From Camarhynchus parvulus (Eukaryota > Chordata > Aves > Passeriformes > Thraupidae), in the NCBI RefSeq assembly GCF_901933205.1, contig NC_044571.1:57535994-57599993 (forward strand): DNA of 64,000 bases, in the 5' to 3' direction. The notes below the pieces were generated by a model that did no database searches, was not told the DNA's origin, and saw only the letters and a list, made by a program, of their open reading frames with translations. Numbering within the stretch: position 1 is the stretch's first letter; every line of letters begins with the position of its first letter. A program made the translations under genes and the position numbers. This document shows, one piece after another, positions 23,216-37,564 of this stretch.

Positions 23216-24010
23216 GAAACCAGACTACAGTTCACTGTAAAACATCTTGGGCGGGCAGGATTCCCCAGTTTGCCTCTGGATTAGTTTGATTTATACACAG
23301 GAAGTCTGACTGTGTTTGGCTTACTGCACATGGAAATTTATAGTGGTTGTGCATGTGGTGCAGCCTAGAAGTGCCTTTTTTCCCACTGAGAAAAATTTTA
23401 GATGGAAAAAAGTGTCTGTTTGGTTAGGCACTCAGTGAGGCACTTTACAGAGGTGAGATCACTGACTGCATCAATAGAGAGAGAAAGTGAGAGGAGGCTT
23501 AACTGGGGGGAAAAAAAATTCTGTTGACATGGATTTTATGGTTTAACTAAAGCTACAGACTATTGAGAGAAACCTTAATTACCTATCAAATAGTTCAAAT
23601 GTTCAAACAAGACCAAGGGAGCGGTTGACATCCTAGCAATGCCCAGCTAAATACCATGAGCATTAGTGTTGAATTGGCATTTGCAGAGCAATTGTGAGAC
23701 TGCAAGTGAAAAGAACGTTGTACATTTTAAAGCACAGCCATTTCTGTACAAAGAACTGTTATCTGATTAAATTTAGGAATATGGAGTGGCTGTCCTGAAT
23801 GAATTAGTTTAGAAATGTGTTTGGCTCACTTTATTTAAGGAACTTTGCCTTAGATCTCTGGTACAAAAGGAACCTCAAAAGCAACTTCAGTTGACTAGGA
23901 AGGCTGCTTTTAAACAGGTGTTATCAAACATGCCTTAAATTTTGTTAAGGGTTTCCATGCTCTAATTAGATGACTGAGTTGTGATACAGACTGCTCTCCA
24001 AGTTGAAAGC
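23216..24010. other. Candidate conserved noncoding segment
   Basis: This stretch has few homopolymers, balanced composition and no repeat signature or coding potential. It contains several homeodomain-like TAATTA and ATTAGTTTG motifs. In bird genomes such blocks are often conserved noncoding elements, but conservation cannot be seen from one sequence. The call is an inference. Confidence 0.2.
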
Positions 24011-25269
24011 TTATTCATGTAACAACGTAATTGGAAATGTTAGCATAAATTTACTCGAGGAACTTATACTTCTGATTTTATAAATCTGTGGTTTTGGGAG
24101 ACTAAAAAAGAAATTAAAGGAGCCTTCATTCTTTGTAGATGTATAAGTATTCAGGTCACTGAAATATGGCAGTATAACTGGGTAGGAAGTCAAACTAATT
24201 CCTGCCAACTACAGTAGGTAGTATAGAAGTAAAGTATAGGGATCTATTTATTTCCCTAATTATCCATCTGGTGGTAAAATTCTACTGTTTTATTTTTGCT
24301 AATTTAAAAATGGTTTGCATGTGATGAAATTCTCAGGATTGTCATCACTTATTCATAGCTTTATATGTACTTGAATGTACTTGAATATACACTTGAATCA
24401 ATTTAAAATATTTAATTAGTTCTCTGACAAAATACATGTGACTTATTTTCTGTCTCATTCTCTATACAGCTATGTATGAGGCCATACTTCAGTCACCTGA
24501 ATCTGGCATCTTAACTTTTAAGATCTATTCACTGAAATGATTAAAAACAAACAAGTGATATGTTTGTGACATAAATTATCACTCAATTAATATGATTCTG
24601 AGGAAATATTTTTAACATTTCATTCTTTTTCACAGCTGCTTATTCATGATCTCACAATTCTGGAAGAGTATTTGTTTTTCTAAATGAAATCTGGTTCACT
24701 AAAGTAGAGGCAAGTTTGCATTTGCCTTCTGGTTTTTATATAGAATACATAATTTTTTTAATTTATTTTGCGGTTGAAAAAGAGGCATTTGAGATTTTTA
24801 AATTTTTATTGCCTTTTTCAATTTGACAACATCTGTAATACAAGTGAACTGTGAAATACTGTTCAAAACACCTCCATCAATTCAAATCCCTTTGTTTAAA
24901 GATAAGATGTATTAAAAATTTAGGTACTTAGTTATTAAGCAAGTAAAAATCATACTTCAAAATTCTGCTTTTTTTTTCTCTTTCCCATGCACATGAGGTT
25001 TCTACTTTAAAATAAAGAAAAGCTATGGAAAGCTTAATTAATGTACTATGTGAAGAACTAAAAATACAAGGCAATCATTTAAAAAAATATTTGCATTAAT
25101 TGTTTTGTTGCAAATTAATAATTTCATTAATTTTATACAGACATTGATAAAAAATAATTATTTATTTTTAATAATACATCATGCAAGGGAAACATGTCTT
25201 TTACATTACTATTTTGGAAAAAGCCCCAAAATTAAAAATACTGGTGCTTCTAATTTCTGTAAGATCTCA

Positions 25270-25640
25270 TTCAGTTCAGCTCTTGGCTTCATGCTGTGAA
25301 GTACTTTTATCAATGACCAAAAAGAAATCATAAAATCATTACTGATGAAATTTGTAAATAGTTTGAAAATTGAGAGAGTAGTAAATAATAAAGAGGATAT
25401 ATTACTCTGCAAATTTATCTGGATCACTTGACAAGCTGAACATAATCAAACAATATCTGGTTCAATATAGCAGAAAGGGAAGTCATGCATTTAGATGCAA
25501 ATAAATTAAATTGTATTTACAAGGTGAAACACTCCAGTCTGGAAAACAGTGACACCTAGCAAGAGCTGGGCTAAGATCTATCTACCTAAGCTGGAGATGA
25601 GTCTTGGAAATTCAGCCTGAGTAGAATCAATCTTTAAATA
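25270..25640 (+). mobile_element. Ancient CR1-like LINE fragment (ORF2 end)
   Basis: The succession TTTTATCAATGACC, then AAATTTATCTGGATC with CTTGACAAGCTGAAC, then GGGAAGTCATGCATTTAG, then TAAGCTGGAGATGAGTC follows the order of the reverse-transcriptase end of amniote CR1/L2-like elements (FINDL region, DRLE region, KCKVLHLG region, LGV region). The copy is old: frames are broken by many stops and the ADD motif cannot be read. Assignment rests on order of blocks more than on identity. Confidence 0.5.
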
Positions 25641-28600
25641 AACACACAAGACCTACTTTTCAATTGTGCTTTATATTCAGATACAGAAACTGTCAAGCAC
25701 TTTTATGGCTGGAGAGAGAGACCTGTTTTTTACTTAATAGCCTTCTCACTGGAATACTCACCCAGAACTGCAAACCTTATTTGAGGCTCTTTTTATTCCA
25801 AGGGGGTTTGAAGCTGTGGGCCTGATCAAGGGTCTGTGAAGTATCTCAGATGAGACTGAGAATCATGAGCAAAGAATGAGACCTTAAGTAATGTCAGACA
25901 AGATTACAGTTGCTGAAAATTAAAAAATTAGGTTCCTGGTCCCAGATCTCATGATTGGGTCTACTTTTTTGTACAAGATATGTAATGCATTGAATATTCA
26001 GACAATAAATTTTAAAATCCACTGCTTAAACTTGTGAAATAAAGGTGGGCGCTTTTCTGTGTTCCTCCTATCTGGCACATGGATGAAAATTGTCTGAGGA
26101 CACAGAGGTCATGCTTGCTTTTTTTTTTTTTTCTTTGATCTTGTTAGTGAAATGGAGAGGCTTGAGAAGGAATGAAGAGAGTCTGTGGGTCAAAATCAGT
26201 TTGCTGGACTGGTATTGATAGCAGGGGATGGCTTTCACGGTCATGGATCCATCTCTGAGCATCAGGGACTGCTTAGAACAGTTGAGATTCAGTTGACAAA
26301 AGTGTAAATGGGTTTCCAAACTAACACAGCAACAGGGAGAAGGGCAAGTGATCAGCCCTTTTCCTTAGAAAAAGAAATGTGTACAGGTTTTGGGAAAGTG
26401 CAGCTTCTGGAAGGTGGGCTGTTCCTATTCACTAGTTAACAAACTGCCTCCTGCTCCATTCAGAAAGTTGTTCACTCTATAAAATTTTCCCTGTGGTTTT
26501 CTAAGGCAGCTTCAGAAACATAAGTTGTTTGAATTAATTTGCAAAATGAACTTTAATGAACTCTTTTTGGCAAACTTTGCCTCTATGTATGTGGGAGTTG
26601 GAGTTTTCCAGAGAATGGCAATCCCAGAGTGAACATCTACTACAGAAGCACCTTAAAAGACCTCTCTTTCACTGTAAAGAAACATGAATAGCTATGAAAT
26701 GCTTTAAATAGCTTAATTATATTAAATATTTTCTAGCAATTCAAATCTTTAATGAAATTTTTTGAAAAGCAGGTCATTGCTTTACAAACTGGCTATAATC
26801 TAAGAGACATCAAAGATCTTTTTTTATGTTCTTGTTTTAATTTGGTAACTATGAGTCCACTATTAAATTATTTGAAAGAGGAAGCTTGGAGGTTTGGCCT
26901 TGCCTAGCCTCCAAATCAACCTTCTGGTTGAATTCCAGTAGATTAATTCAATTCTTATTTTTTATTGTAATCTTTTCACAGGGGTAATTAGGACCTAAAA
27001 TGGGATAATTCATTTAAACAGAACCAATTCACCCCCACAGCTGGTAAATTGAAATTTAGAAAATTTAGACATTATATTTGAAAAATATGAAGTTGTGATT
27101 TCAGATTGAAAATTAAGATTATATTTATAATATTATGCCCTGGTTTTTTACTCTGAAAAAAATCCAGATTATTCTGTTTGTACTGTTTGCTGACTTGTGA
27201 GCAAACAAGTGAGGTAAATAAAAAACTAAAAGACAATAAACTTTCCTTTATAGATTAGACACAAGTGTGTAAACTATTCACTATTTTTTACCAAAAAGTA
27301 CAATAAATCTTTTCCCTATCCAAAACTTAGGCTTATTATGTCATACAGTAGTGATAAAATATTTTATGAGGCATTAGGGGTAAAAACTTATGGCTGTTGT
27401 TGCAATTAGCATTGATTATGCTGAACATTGTGTAGATTTATATAAAGTTGAAGATAATCTAAATATTGAGATTCATATTAACATGATTTATTTTTAAATA
27501 ATATTGTACTGATTTTCAGCTCTGTAAACTAGTGGATCTCTATACCTTTTAGTAAAACTTACTGAATTTTTCTGCTTAAGACTTTGTTCTTAGTGGAACT
27601 CTGTTAAATTCCTTTAAAAAAAAACCAAAACAACAGAATAATGCATCATACTGTCTTTTTTTATGTTCTAACCTTCATAACTTTCCGTGGGTTTCTATTG
27701 TTTCCTTAATCTATATAATACCATATTAAAAAAATAATAAATGCATTCACTGCAAAATAAATTTTAAGTAGTTTGCTTTTGTGAGAATTAGACAGGAAAA
27801 TATAAATATCATTAAGATAGTTATAATAATATAAAAAGATAAAATTATTATTAATTTTTTTTTACAAACTTAATTTGTTTTTTATAACCATGACTAGCTA
27901 TCTATATAAAAGGCAAACTCTTAATATTAAAATTAGATACCATATTTCCTCTGACTTTGTTATATTCCTTTGGACTGGCATATGAACTACACTGGCTTTA
28001 CCTTTTTCTTTTTCACCTAAAATAAGTTTTTAATAGTCATAACAATTTCGATTTTTACTTCTGCATCTCTTATTTTCTTTTGTTATTTTTTGCCTGAATT
28101 TTCTTGATGTTTTGAATGTTTGCATATGCCTAGGTACATATTAGCAAGATCATAATATTTTGGTGCTGAATGGACCTTATCACAGGTCCATTGGATATAT
28201 ATTATTAAGAACTATGCAGGTAACTAAAGGTAGTGGTTCTTTTAAGTTTCCTCTGTAACAAGGGGGTCATTTTGCTACAATTCAAGCAAATGTTTAAATA
28301 AAATAAATGTAGGCCATATATTTAAAAACCATGAAAGTTAAAATACATTCTTCTGGCAAACAATACCTGTTTAGAAATACGGTTACTTTGAAACAAATCT
28401 TGCTTAACTTACACACCTCAAGGTCAAATAGTGTTTGAAGATGAGGGCTGTGAGAGACTGCAGGGAAAGTAGTCAGATGTAAACTTTCACACCTGGGCAC
28501 TTTGCTTAAACAGATTTATTTCTGCAGGTAGCCTACAAGTTCTGTGAATAAAGGCATGAAATGGCCAAAGAGATAGAGATTTGGTTGTTAATATGCTATT

Positions 28601-31302
28601 GCAAATTCTGTAGAATAGGTATTAGAACTATTAGTAGTGTTTTGATCTTTACATTGTTATTAGAAAAATTATACTACACAGAATAATGGAAGCTATCTCT
28701 ACATCTGATTGGAAGTCAATTAATAATTTTAGCTAAAATATTAGCAATAACCGAGTTTGGGATTCAAAACATGCTGATAAACTTTGTTTCCAAAATTCTC
28801 TAACAGATGATGTAGAATCTCCATTTGTTTTTTACCTTACAAAAATATCAGGGTTTCTTTTAAATATTTTTCATTCTCAAGTTTACTTACACTTGAGGAA
28901 AAACTATCCAAAACTGAGAAAAAGGAGCCCAAAAATTAAATGGACTTTCCTACATATGAGTAGGAAAACATGTTCAAAGTCTCTATTCTTGCATTTGTTT
29001 CTGTTTTTTATGGTCCAAACCCTGATATATATCTATTTCAGTTCTCCTGGCCATTTTCCTTTAATTTGGTCTGAGCAGTGAATTTTAAATTAATCCATTG
29101 TTTACACCACTCTATCCTGGAATCCAAACATTAATTTTCAGACTTCTTGCTTGCCATAAAAGTTTATTCCATGCTATTTTCTTTGCCACAGTCATACTGC
29201 ATTTCATTTCCAGATTTATAGGAAGATTTCTTTTTTAAGTATTCACAAATACTGCAGTTGTAATCACACCTGATTAGTTAGTTGAGTGCTAACTACTTTA
29301 TGTGGGAACAACTGTATAATGTGAGAGCAATTATGTGATTAGTTTATTTCTTTAAGCTTAAGGTTTATCAAGAGACCAAAAACTTCAGGTTATGAGGTAA
29401 TTGTTTTCAGCAACTTTATGTGTTGCCACCATGTGATATTAATTTTACCATATTGTTATGCAATTGTTCTGGATTCTGAAATAGGAGTCCAATTATTTTG
29501 GAATTACATAATTTTTTACTGATGTGTGCTGGTCTTATGGAATTATCTTATGGCTGTCTGTGCTGCAAGTGGTACAGAGCTTTCCCAGTACATCAGAGAA
29601 AGAGTTAGCTGTAGACCTATAATGAGTATAGTCATTTTAGCAGAGCTGCAGCAAGCCAATTCCTCCTATCTTTGAGATGATTTCTTATGGTGTTGTGTAA
29701 GGCTGACACTTCAATGTTGTTTCAGGATCTGAGCTAGCATCTCCCTATGACAGTGTGTCACTTCAGATAGAGGTTTAGGCTGGCTGAGAGCTGGTTAGGG
29801 GATTTCCTACACTGTGTTACATTACGCAGTGTATTCATGACCATCAGTTTCATTAATATTTTATTTTGGCAGTATGCATACTGATACCCAGCGGTGTCAG
29901 GGGAAGTTTTGGTAAAACTTTAAATCACATTATTGCCTGTGAGATCCCATATAACATTCCCCCCTTTTTTCCCCCCTATTTTTTTTACCTTTACCATGCT
30001 ACTTAACTAGGTAAAGCAAGGGAAAAAAAAACCAAAACCAAAACAAAACAGAGGATTGCAGAAAGTGTGTGATTCCACGTCGCTGTGTCTGAAAGTTATA
30101 ACAAAAAATATAGGTGCAGCTGTAATAATAGTATCATAAAAAGCAGGCAGATTTTCAAAAGCTACTCATGTGGTATCCTCATTATAACTGAACTCTTGAA
30201 AAAAACACAACATTTAGTTTCTGAGATGTGAGCTATTAAGAACTAGCTCAAATTTCCCAGTTCTCGCTTGTAGTCCATTTCAAAAAGCCTTTTGCATTAT
30301 TGTGGATTGGTTGAGCCATATCTTTGAGTTGAAAAAAACCCAGCCCAACTAATTTTCTGTTCAGCGTTAGTGGCAAACACATACTTGAAGTACATATCAG
30401 ACTGAAAATATCTTATTGATTTGAATTAACAAGGCTTCTACTATTTTCCCAGAATTTATAAATAGCACAGAAATGCTCTTTTGGGTCAATATAGAAACAA
30501 TTTGGTACAGCAAATGCTACAGCTACCAGTCATAATGTGTTGCTCAGCCTGCAGTCCTGTTGCTGACATTAGCAATTTCATTAGATGTAACTGAAAAAAC
30601 TTTCATGAATGGGGAAGGAAATTTACCTTAAGCTTGTAGCATTGCTATCACAAAAAAAAAAATAAATGAAACCTTCATAAGAAAAATCCTTTCCATTCAG
30701 TGAGTGTTTATGAAAAAGATGAAAAATTAGGCTGTTTGAAATAATGTTTGGTAATCTTTACTTCACTAACACTTTTGAAACCTTTTGGCTGTTGCCTTGT
30801 CTGGGTAACTTGTGGCAGGTACAAATCTACTCAAGGTTCAATAAAATAAGACTAAATGATACCAATAGCTAAGGAAAACAGAGTTATCTTTTCCCAGCAA
30901 AATTCAATTTTGCAATTTCCAGCAAAATTCAACTTCCAGTGATCACATAACTTTACCCAATATATATGAATATATGAATTACCCTTCAGTCAGCATAGTA
31001 ACAATCAACATAGTAACAATGCTTCCAACGAATAGTAATGATTCATCTCAGCTTTTGGTTATTCTATATATTTGTAGTAATTTATTTATGTGTTGTGTAG
31101 GTTTTTTTGCTTTTGCTTGTATTCAATTTGGTCACAGTAAATGGATTTAAAAACATAAATTATAATAAAATTGCTTAACTCTTAGTGGTTCCTCTACTCC
31201 ATTTCTGGGGTTCAAAATTCATATTTTAGAATGAGTTACTAGTCTAGAAGTTAATTATAAGCTATGAAAGGAAATACCTACAACAATTTTAAGATGAGAA
31301 TC
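25641..31302. other. AT-rich unique sequence, no gene seen
   Basis: Long AT-rich tract with homopolymers (T run near 26118-26132) and an A/C-rich low-complexity patch at 30020-30052. A small perfect hairpin lies at 28169-28192. Frames of 60 to 83 codons are not recognisable. Confidence 0.55.
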
Positions 31303-31400
31303 TAAGAACACTTAAATGCCATGGTTTAGTTGAGGTGTTAGGGCATGGGTTGGACTCAATGATCTTGAAGGTCTCTTCTAACCTAGTGATTCTGTGAAAT
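31303..31400 (+). mobile_element. CR1 LINE 3' terminal fragment
   Basis: The block runs CATGGTTTAGTTGAGG, GGGTTGGACTCAATGATC, GGTCTCTTCTAACCTA and GTGATTCTGTGAAATG, which is the sense 3' terminus of a CR1 subfamily with the CATGGTTTAG motif. It is only about 100 bases long, a severely 5'-truncated copy. Confidence 0.85.
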
Positions 31401-31489
31401 GTTTCCTTCACTACATTTTTTTATATATTTTTAAAATATATAGAAAAAGCTGACAAAAAGAAAGGATACCTAGAATTATTGCTTATTCA

Positions 31490-31628
31490 GAGTCACGGGG
31501 AGACCGGTGACTTCTTTCTCAGAAGTCTGTATCAGGCCCAGAGCTATTTGACATCTTTGTTGGTGACGTGGACAATGGGATTGAACGTAGCCTCAGCAAG
31601 ATTGCTGACAACACCAAGCTGTGCCAAA
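31490..31628 (+). mobile_element. CR1 reverse-transcriptase fragment
   Basis: One plus-strand frame reads GPELFDIFVGDVDNG followed by SLSKIADNTKLC. This matches the conserved CR1 RT core around the catalytic FADDT box. The second catalytic Asp is changed to Asn (ADDT to ADNT), so the enzyme would be inactive. The fragment stops soon after; the following bases to about 31750 are not recognised. It lies just downstream of a CR1 3' end, in the same orientation but in the wrong order for one element, so it is a separate insertion. Confidence 0.8.
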
Positions 31629-31750
31629 ATACTGAATTTTCTATCATCTCTATTCCAGGATGGAGACAAACCAGGCATGCACCAGCCACTGGAGCTTTTC
31701 CCAACTGGAGCTCAAATTCAACAGTTTCTTGTCGCATGTTTTATCAGTAG

Positions 31751-34700
31751 TAAACAGAAATTAATGTTAATGTTGACATTTAAAAACTGACATTGTAAGA
31801 AAAAAAATCAAATGCCATTTCATTTATCCTTGTGTTTTTTGTTTCCATATGAGTGTATGTAATTGTTTTACACAATTGAAAAAAACAGAATGGAGGGAAT
31901 AAAATCCAAAAAGCCTAAAGGTTTTATATAAAAGCTTTGGACTTGACAAATATTCACACATATAAAGTTTTCTCTAATTTATATCAATTATCAATGGGAA
32001 TAATTCAGTAGGCAAAGAAGTTATATTGATACTTGGCTAAATAAAAAAAAAAATTTCTCATGTCAGCAACTCCTACACTCATTCATTGTATCAGCTGAAG
32101 ACAGGCAGCAGACTTTGTATATATTTAATAAAACTTTGAATACAGAGATAAGTACAGGCAGGGGCACAATAGCTGCTGTTACTACTAGACAACTTAAACA
32201 TCTAATATCCTACTAGAGAACGTTCCAGAACTGAGTATCTTGACACACAGCTTCTGACAAATCTCATGGGAATCCCTTCCACAAGTCTCACAGGATGTCT
32301 TATTTCATTTTTGGACATTGTAATTGCCCAGAAAAAGAGATGGTTTTTACCTCATTGCATTTAAGTATATATATCCTTTTGTACATCTCCGTAGCTACAA
32401 ATAGTGACTGTTTTCTACTAAACAGTCTCCTGGACCAAAAAGGAGAACATAATTTTTTTTTTCCTCTTCTTGTCTCTGTGGTGAGCCCTTAGTGTTAGAT
32501 TTTGGTCCCTAATGTGGACAGACATAGATCAGCTTTGTTAGGCTCTATGGAATTCTAATTACTTTTATGAAAGGTTTACTTATTTTACTTTACATCGTAA
32601 AGAATGATAGCAAGAAATAGTCTTTTGAATGGTGTATGTAGTGCATGGTATGTATGTGGTGAATTTCTAGATGGGGTACTTCATTGTTTATTTCATGGTC
32701 TTACCGCTTACAAGTTGAATACGTTGAATACTATAAAGGCACTTAAAGCCCCTAGTGCAGTAGTGTAACCTAAAGAAATGTTAAGAAATAAAGGCATATT
32801 CAAAGGGATCATATTGAAGCCTTTCAGAATACAAAACACCCACAGTGATTTCAGTAGCAGTCGTCTGTGTTGAATAGCTGCTTGTTACAAATCACAGAAT
32901 TTTTTATGGCCTATAATAATTTTTCTTCCCAGCTATAGCAGTCGATGTTAAAAGCTCACTTCTCCTACTTGTGTCATTTTCTGTTCATTTTCGTAGTAGC
33001 ATATCTTATATTTAGACTCAGAACTACCATAATAAATATAGCTATTATGGGCAGCAAGTAGCTTGCACTTCTTCAAATAGTACACATATATATGTTATTG
33101 CATCTATAACCAAGAAGAATGTTTTTAATAGATTACTTCTAATTGAGTCTAGAATATTTGCTACCATAATAATCTCTGAGCCTTTGTAGATGCAGTCTAG
33201 AAGACTGCATGCCACACACGAGACTTAAACACAGAGAACATGCAAATAAAACTGGCTTATATACAAAGAGCAGAGGATAGATCAAGTAAACTTTTGCGCT
33301 TGGAAGGAAATGCATGGTAGGAACGTTGATATGAGTGATGTGGTAGGATAACTCACAGCTGACTGAAAGAAACAGTTTGGGGATTCAAAGGTGAAATGAA
33401 ACTGGGGGTCAGAAGCTGGATTACTTTTTGCAAAATGGCATGGCTGGGGAGGCTCTTAGATTTCTATGGATCTGAGGAATTGAATCTGTATGTTAGCAAA
33501 ATCAATATAACAACCACCATTGCATTCAGTAGATGCAGGAATAAGTGTCATGAGAAGGAGCAAAATCTTGTCATTCACTTAAGCTGTAACTAGTACAGAC
33601 AGACCAGGCAGGTATTCGCAAGGATACCTGTTCTATCTTTAAAAGACATAAATTTATAAGCAAAAGTTCACAGTTAACTCTATAATTTATCTGCTGCAGC
33701 TGTTCACAGCTCCATCCTGAGAGATACACTGAGGAGAACAATGACCAGCATACTAATATTTTAGAGAAAATATTGCTCTTGAATGACCACATGTTTGTAA
33801 CAAGATTGGGTGTTTTTAAATTCACTACTACTCAACCTATATGCTATTGTCTTTTGCTCTTATAAATTTCACCATCAGTAACAGAACTTTTAGAATTTTT
33901 TATGGAAATCTTATGAAAGAATACAAATAAGAAATGTCCAGAAGTTGGCGTTTCATAGTGGAATTCTATTTCAAGTTCCAATTGTAGCTCTAAAATGTAT
34001 TTAACTAAACATGTATTCACCATTGGTCACTTTGGACCCCAAAAATTTAAAAGAGATGCATGAAATTTTAAAACAAAAAAATCACAATATTCTAGTACAG
34101 TATAATAATTAATATACCATTCAGTGTGCCATCTAAAACTATAGATACGACAATTAAAAATCAGAGAAAGGAAGGATTAACATAGAGATATAAATACTTA
34201 AGTCTATGTCTTATCTGATTATTTCTCTGGATTTGTTTTGACTTAAGAATATTTCATACCTTATAAACAGATATTTAAAAATGCACACAAACAACAAGGC
34301 TAATATAAGTGATTTGATTCACAAAAGCTGTCATCATTTAAAAATATTTAGAGGGTTTTACATATTTGAAATAGATGTATTGAAGATGGACATCATCTAT
34401 CACTGTATCTGGGTATCCCAGATGTTTGACCTAGAGTGGAAATGTAAGAAGCTGATTTCATAAAAGGACTTTGTTATGTCATAAATCTGATAGCAAGTGC
34501 GATAAAAATACAAGCTTATGTGAAATTTAATTATTAATTTAAAGGAGCAGAATGAGTAATGAATTCCAAATCTTTATATTAAATCCAAAATTACATGAAT
34601 TTTAAGTAAGTTAACTATTTTTACAGGAATAACATTGCAATTGAAGGACTGTGTGGGACTGACTATCTTATTATTAGACACAGAAAGATCATGCTCTTAA

Positions 34701-37560
34701 ATATGATCACCACTCAATACAGGTTGGGACTACTGATTTTCATTAATATCTCTTGATGGTAGGTGAGGTTGAAAGACTAAGTGATCTTTCAGTTAAATAG
34801 CTGAAATTAATTATGAAATACTTTTGGAAAAAAAAAAGCATTCTATTTTTTCTATAAGTAAATAATAGTTAACTCTCTACGTGGAATACTGCCCATATTG
34901 GTTATTCAGAGTTATTTATGGGAGAATAGAAAAGAAATAGAATACTAATTTTTGACAAATTAATATGTTGCTCTTATTTTGTATACAAAGCCCTCAGACA
35001 AATTTGGATAGTCTTCATTCTGTTTTAAGATTACATTTCTCTTCAAAACTATGTTGAGAATAAGGACTTATGATGACAGGACAAAAAAGTGAATATTGGG
35101 AAATCAAGAGAGTTATATTATTTATGTCAACAGTTTTTCATTTTTGTGAATGAGCAGATATAATTGGCAGAGGTAGTCAGAACTTTCTTTTTCCTACCCT
35201 TTTTAAGCGAGGATTTGAATCTTCAAGCTAAAGAATATCTCCTATGTGCTTCCTCTCTGGATAAATCAGTATTTCAGCTCTTATATTATCTGAAGAACTT
35301 ATATCATAAAGAAATGGGAATTCAAAATGCCTTTTGCCATATTAGTGAGACAATTTTTGTGCAGCTTGAGAAACCCAAAACTTAAAAAGAAGTTCACAGC
35401 TGAATCAAAGGCAAAAATTGGTTTATATTTTCTCATATCTCTGCAAAGCATCTTGTAGCGTACTCTGGACACAGTCTGAGTTGTTGGACAAAAGAAGCAG
35501 ACCAACACAATAATTTCTTCCTCCAGCTCTGTGAATTCAATTTTGGAGTAGGATCAGAGAAATCCAGCTTAACCAAATTGAATTTGCTGAATTCAATTGG
35601 AATTAGAAAACAGTTTAAAGTTTGTACACACAACAGCAATTTCTATACATATTTGAAGTCTGGCACTGGTAGACCTTGCCTGCCCTTTCCAATTTTGCTT
35701 CCTCTTTCTGAAATGTCAAAGACAGCTCTATGAAATGCCTATGACTTAAGCACGCCCATGAAAGAAATCTCAAATTAAAGTACATTTCCTTTGCAGTTGC
35801 AGCTGAAAATAACATACTTGTTTGTTCTTTGACATTCTACAATGCTGTATATTATTAGTAGTATATTATTATTAATAATAAAAATAAATTGATGAATATT
35901 ATTTCCTCAAAGCATTTATAGTTACCTTTTTCAAAGAACTTTAATGAGCAATACAGCACTAATGAAACAAAAATGTGACCTCTCCCATAAGAAAACAAAA
36001 CCAAGTAAAACCAAGAACATTCTACTGTTCTTTTCCACAAGAAAAAAGTTTACTTCACAAAAAAACACAGTATAAAACAGTACTTTTGCTGCTTATACTC
36101 TATCCATCATTGTATAGTAGTACAAGTACATATAGCCATTCAAAATATCAGTATTGAACTAGTTTTAATTAATGTTCTTGTTAAACAAATCATCAAACAA
36201 TAGCTCTTTTACTTCACAAGCATTAGATTAGTTTCAAAGGGAATTACTAGTGTACTCATAATTTAAAGGTGAATTCACGGTTTACAGTGTATTAGTACAA
36301 CTATTCAGTATGAGCATGGGCTTGTTTTCTTGCTCTGTAATGTAAATCTTTCTTCTCTTGGGTCGCATTTTCTTTTAATTATTAAAAAAATGAAGGTTGC
36401 TCAACATAGACTTCCTCAGAAAACAAATAACACTGCAACCTTTGGATAATTCTTTATGTCCTTAGTGGGGTTTCATTTCCTTTGAAGTCTATTCAGTTCA
36501 AGTTTTGCTGCTGACAGTTAAAACATGGTACCGCTCTGATCAGAACAGATTACCAGCCAACCTTTCATATTCTGTTCCCCTTATTATCCTGATACTTGTC
36601 ATCATGTTTTTCCCACATCCTTTTCACAGTTACCTATTCTGTGTGCAACCATGCACATTGTTACCTCACTGTGCTTCATTCAGCAGCCGAGCTGCAATAG
36701 TTTGGCCCTCAAAGGCAAAATAATGGTAGCAACATTTACGTCCATTTGGTTAAGCCATTTGCTGTTATGTTTTGTGGTTTAGAGAAGAGATGAAAGCCAG
36801 AGGAAAATGGTATTAAGATGGAATAGACAAAATGTCCATGTGCTGTGACAGACCTTCAAAGGAAGGCTACAGACCAGAAGGATCATTTTGCTGATTATAG
36901 TGTACTCCAAATATCATTGTGGAACACCTCTAATCACTAAGTACAGTACCTTACACCTATCAAAATGATAAAAATAGCTCATATTATAAGATTAGATAAA
37001 AGCACAGCAAGCAAAAGTACAGTATTTTATTAGGTTTATTAAGTTTACACATACTAGAAGATTTAAAAATTCTTTTCATAAAAGCTTATTAGTCTTCAGT
37101 TCCCATTTTCCCTTTCATTACAAGGAACAATGTCTCTTTGGAGAAAGACATGAAAGAATGATTTTTCCTGGCAGTGCACTGGCACATCCCATCTCATACT
37201 ACTTGGTCCAATCCAGTGCATGCAAAAAAACATAAGTGGAAAGAAATCCAGGACTTTGTGTTTAAATATGTGTGGGGAAGTGAGAAGGGCACCAATGTGA
37301 CTTGTCCTTAGAAATCTCAGAAAACACAATAATCTGTTGCTATCATGCATCTATAAACATATATTTCAATGACATAAAACTACCTTTAAAAATCTTTATT
37401 ATAGAATAAATCAGAGCGAAAATAAAATCTACCCACTGTCTTGTAAAATTGAGAATTTCCTACAAATTTATAATCCATTTCCATTATCTCCTGGAGGTCT
37501 TTATGCTACAAGAGATCAGATTAAAAACTGAAGAAAGTTACAGTAAATAGAAGTGTTTTG
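31751..37560. other. AT-rich unique sequence, no gene seen
   Basis: Noncoding DNA with short tandem TA-rich patches (35848-35890). Frames of 60 to 84 codons are unrecognised. No mobile element was seen. Confidence 0.5.
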
Positions 37561-37564
37561 TCTT

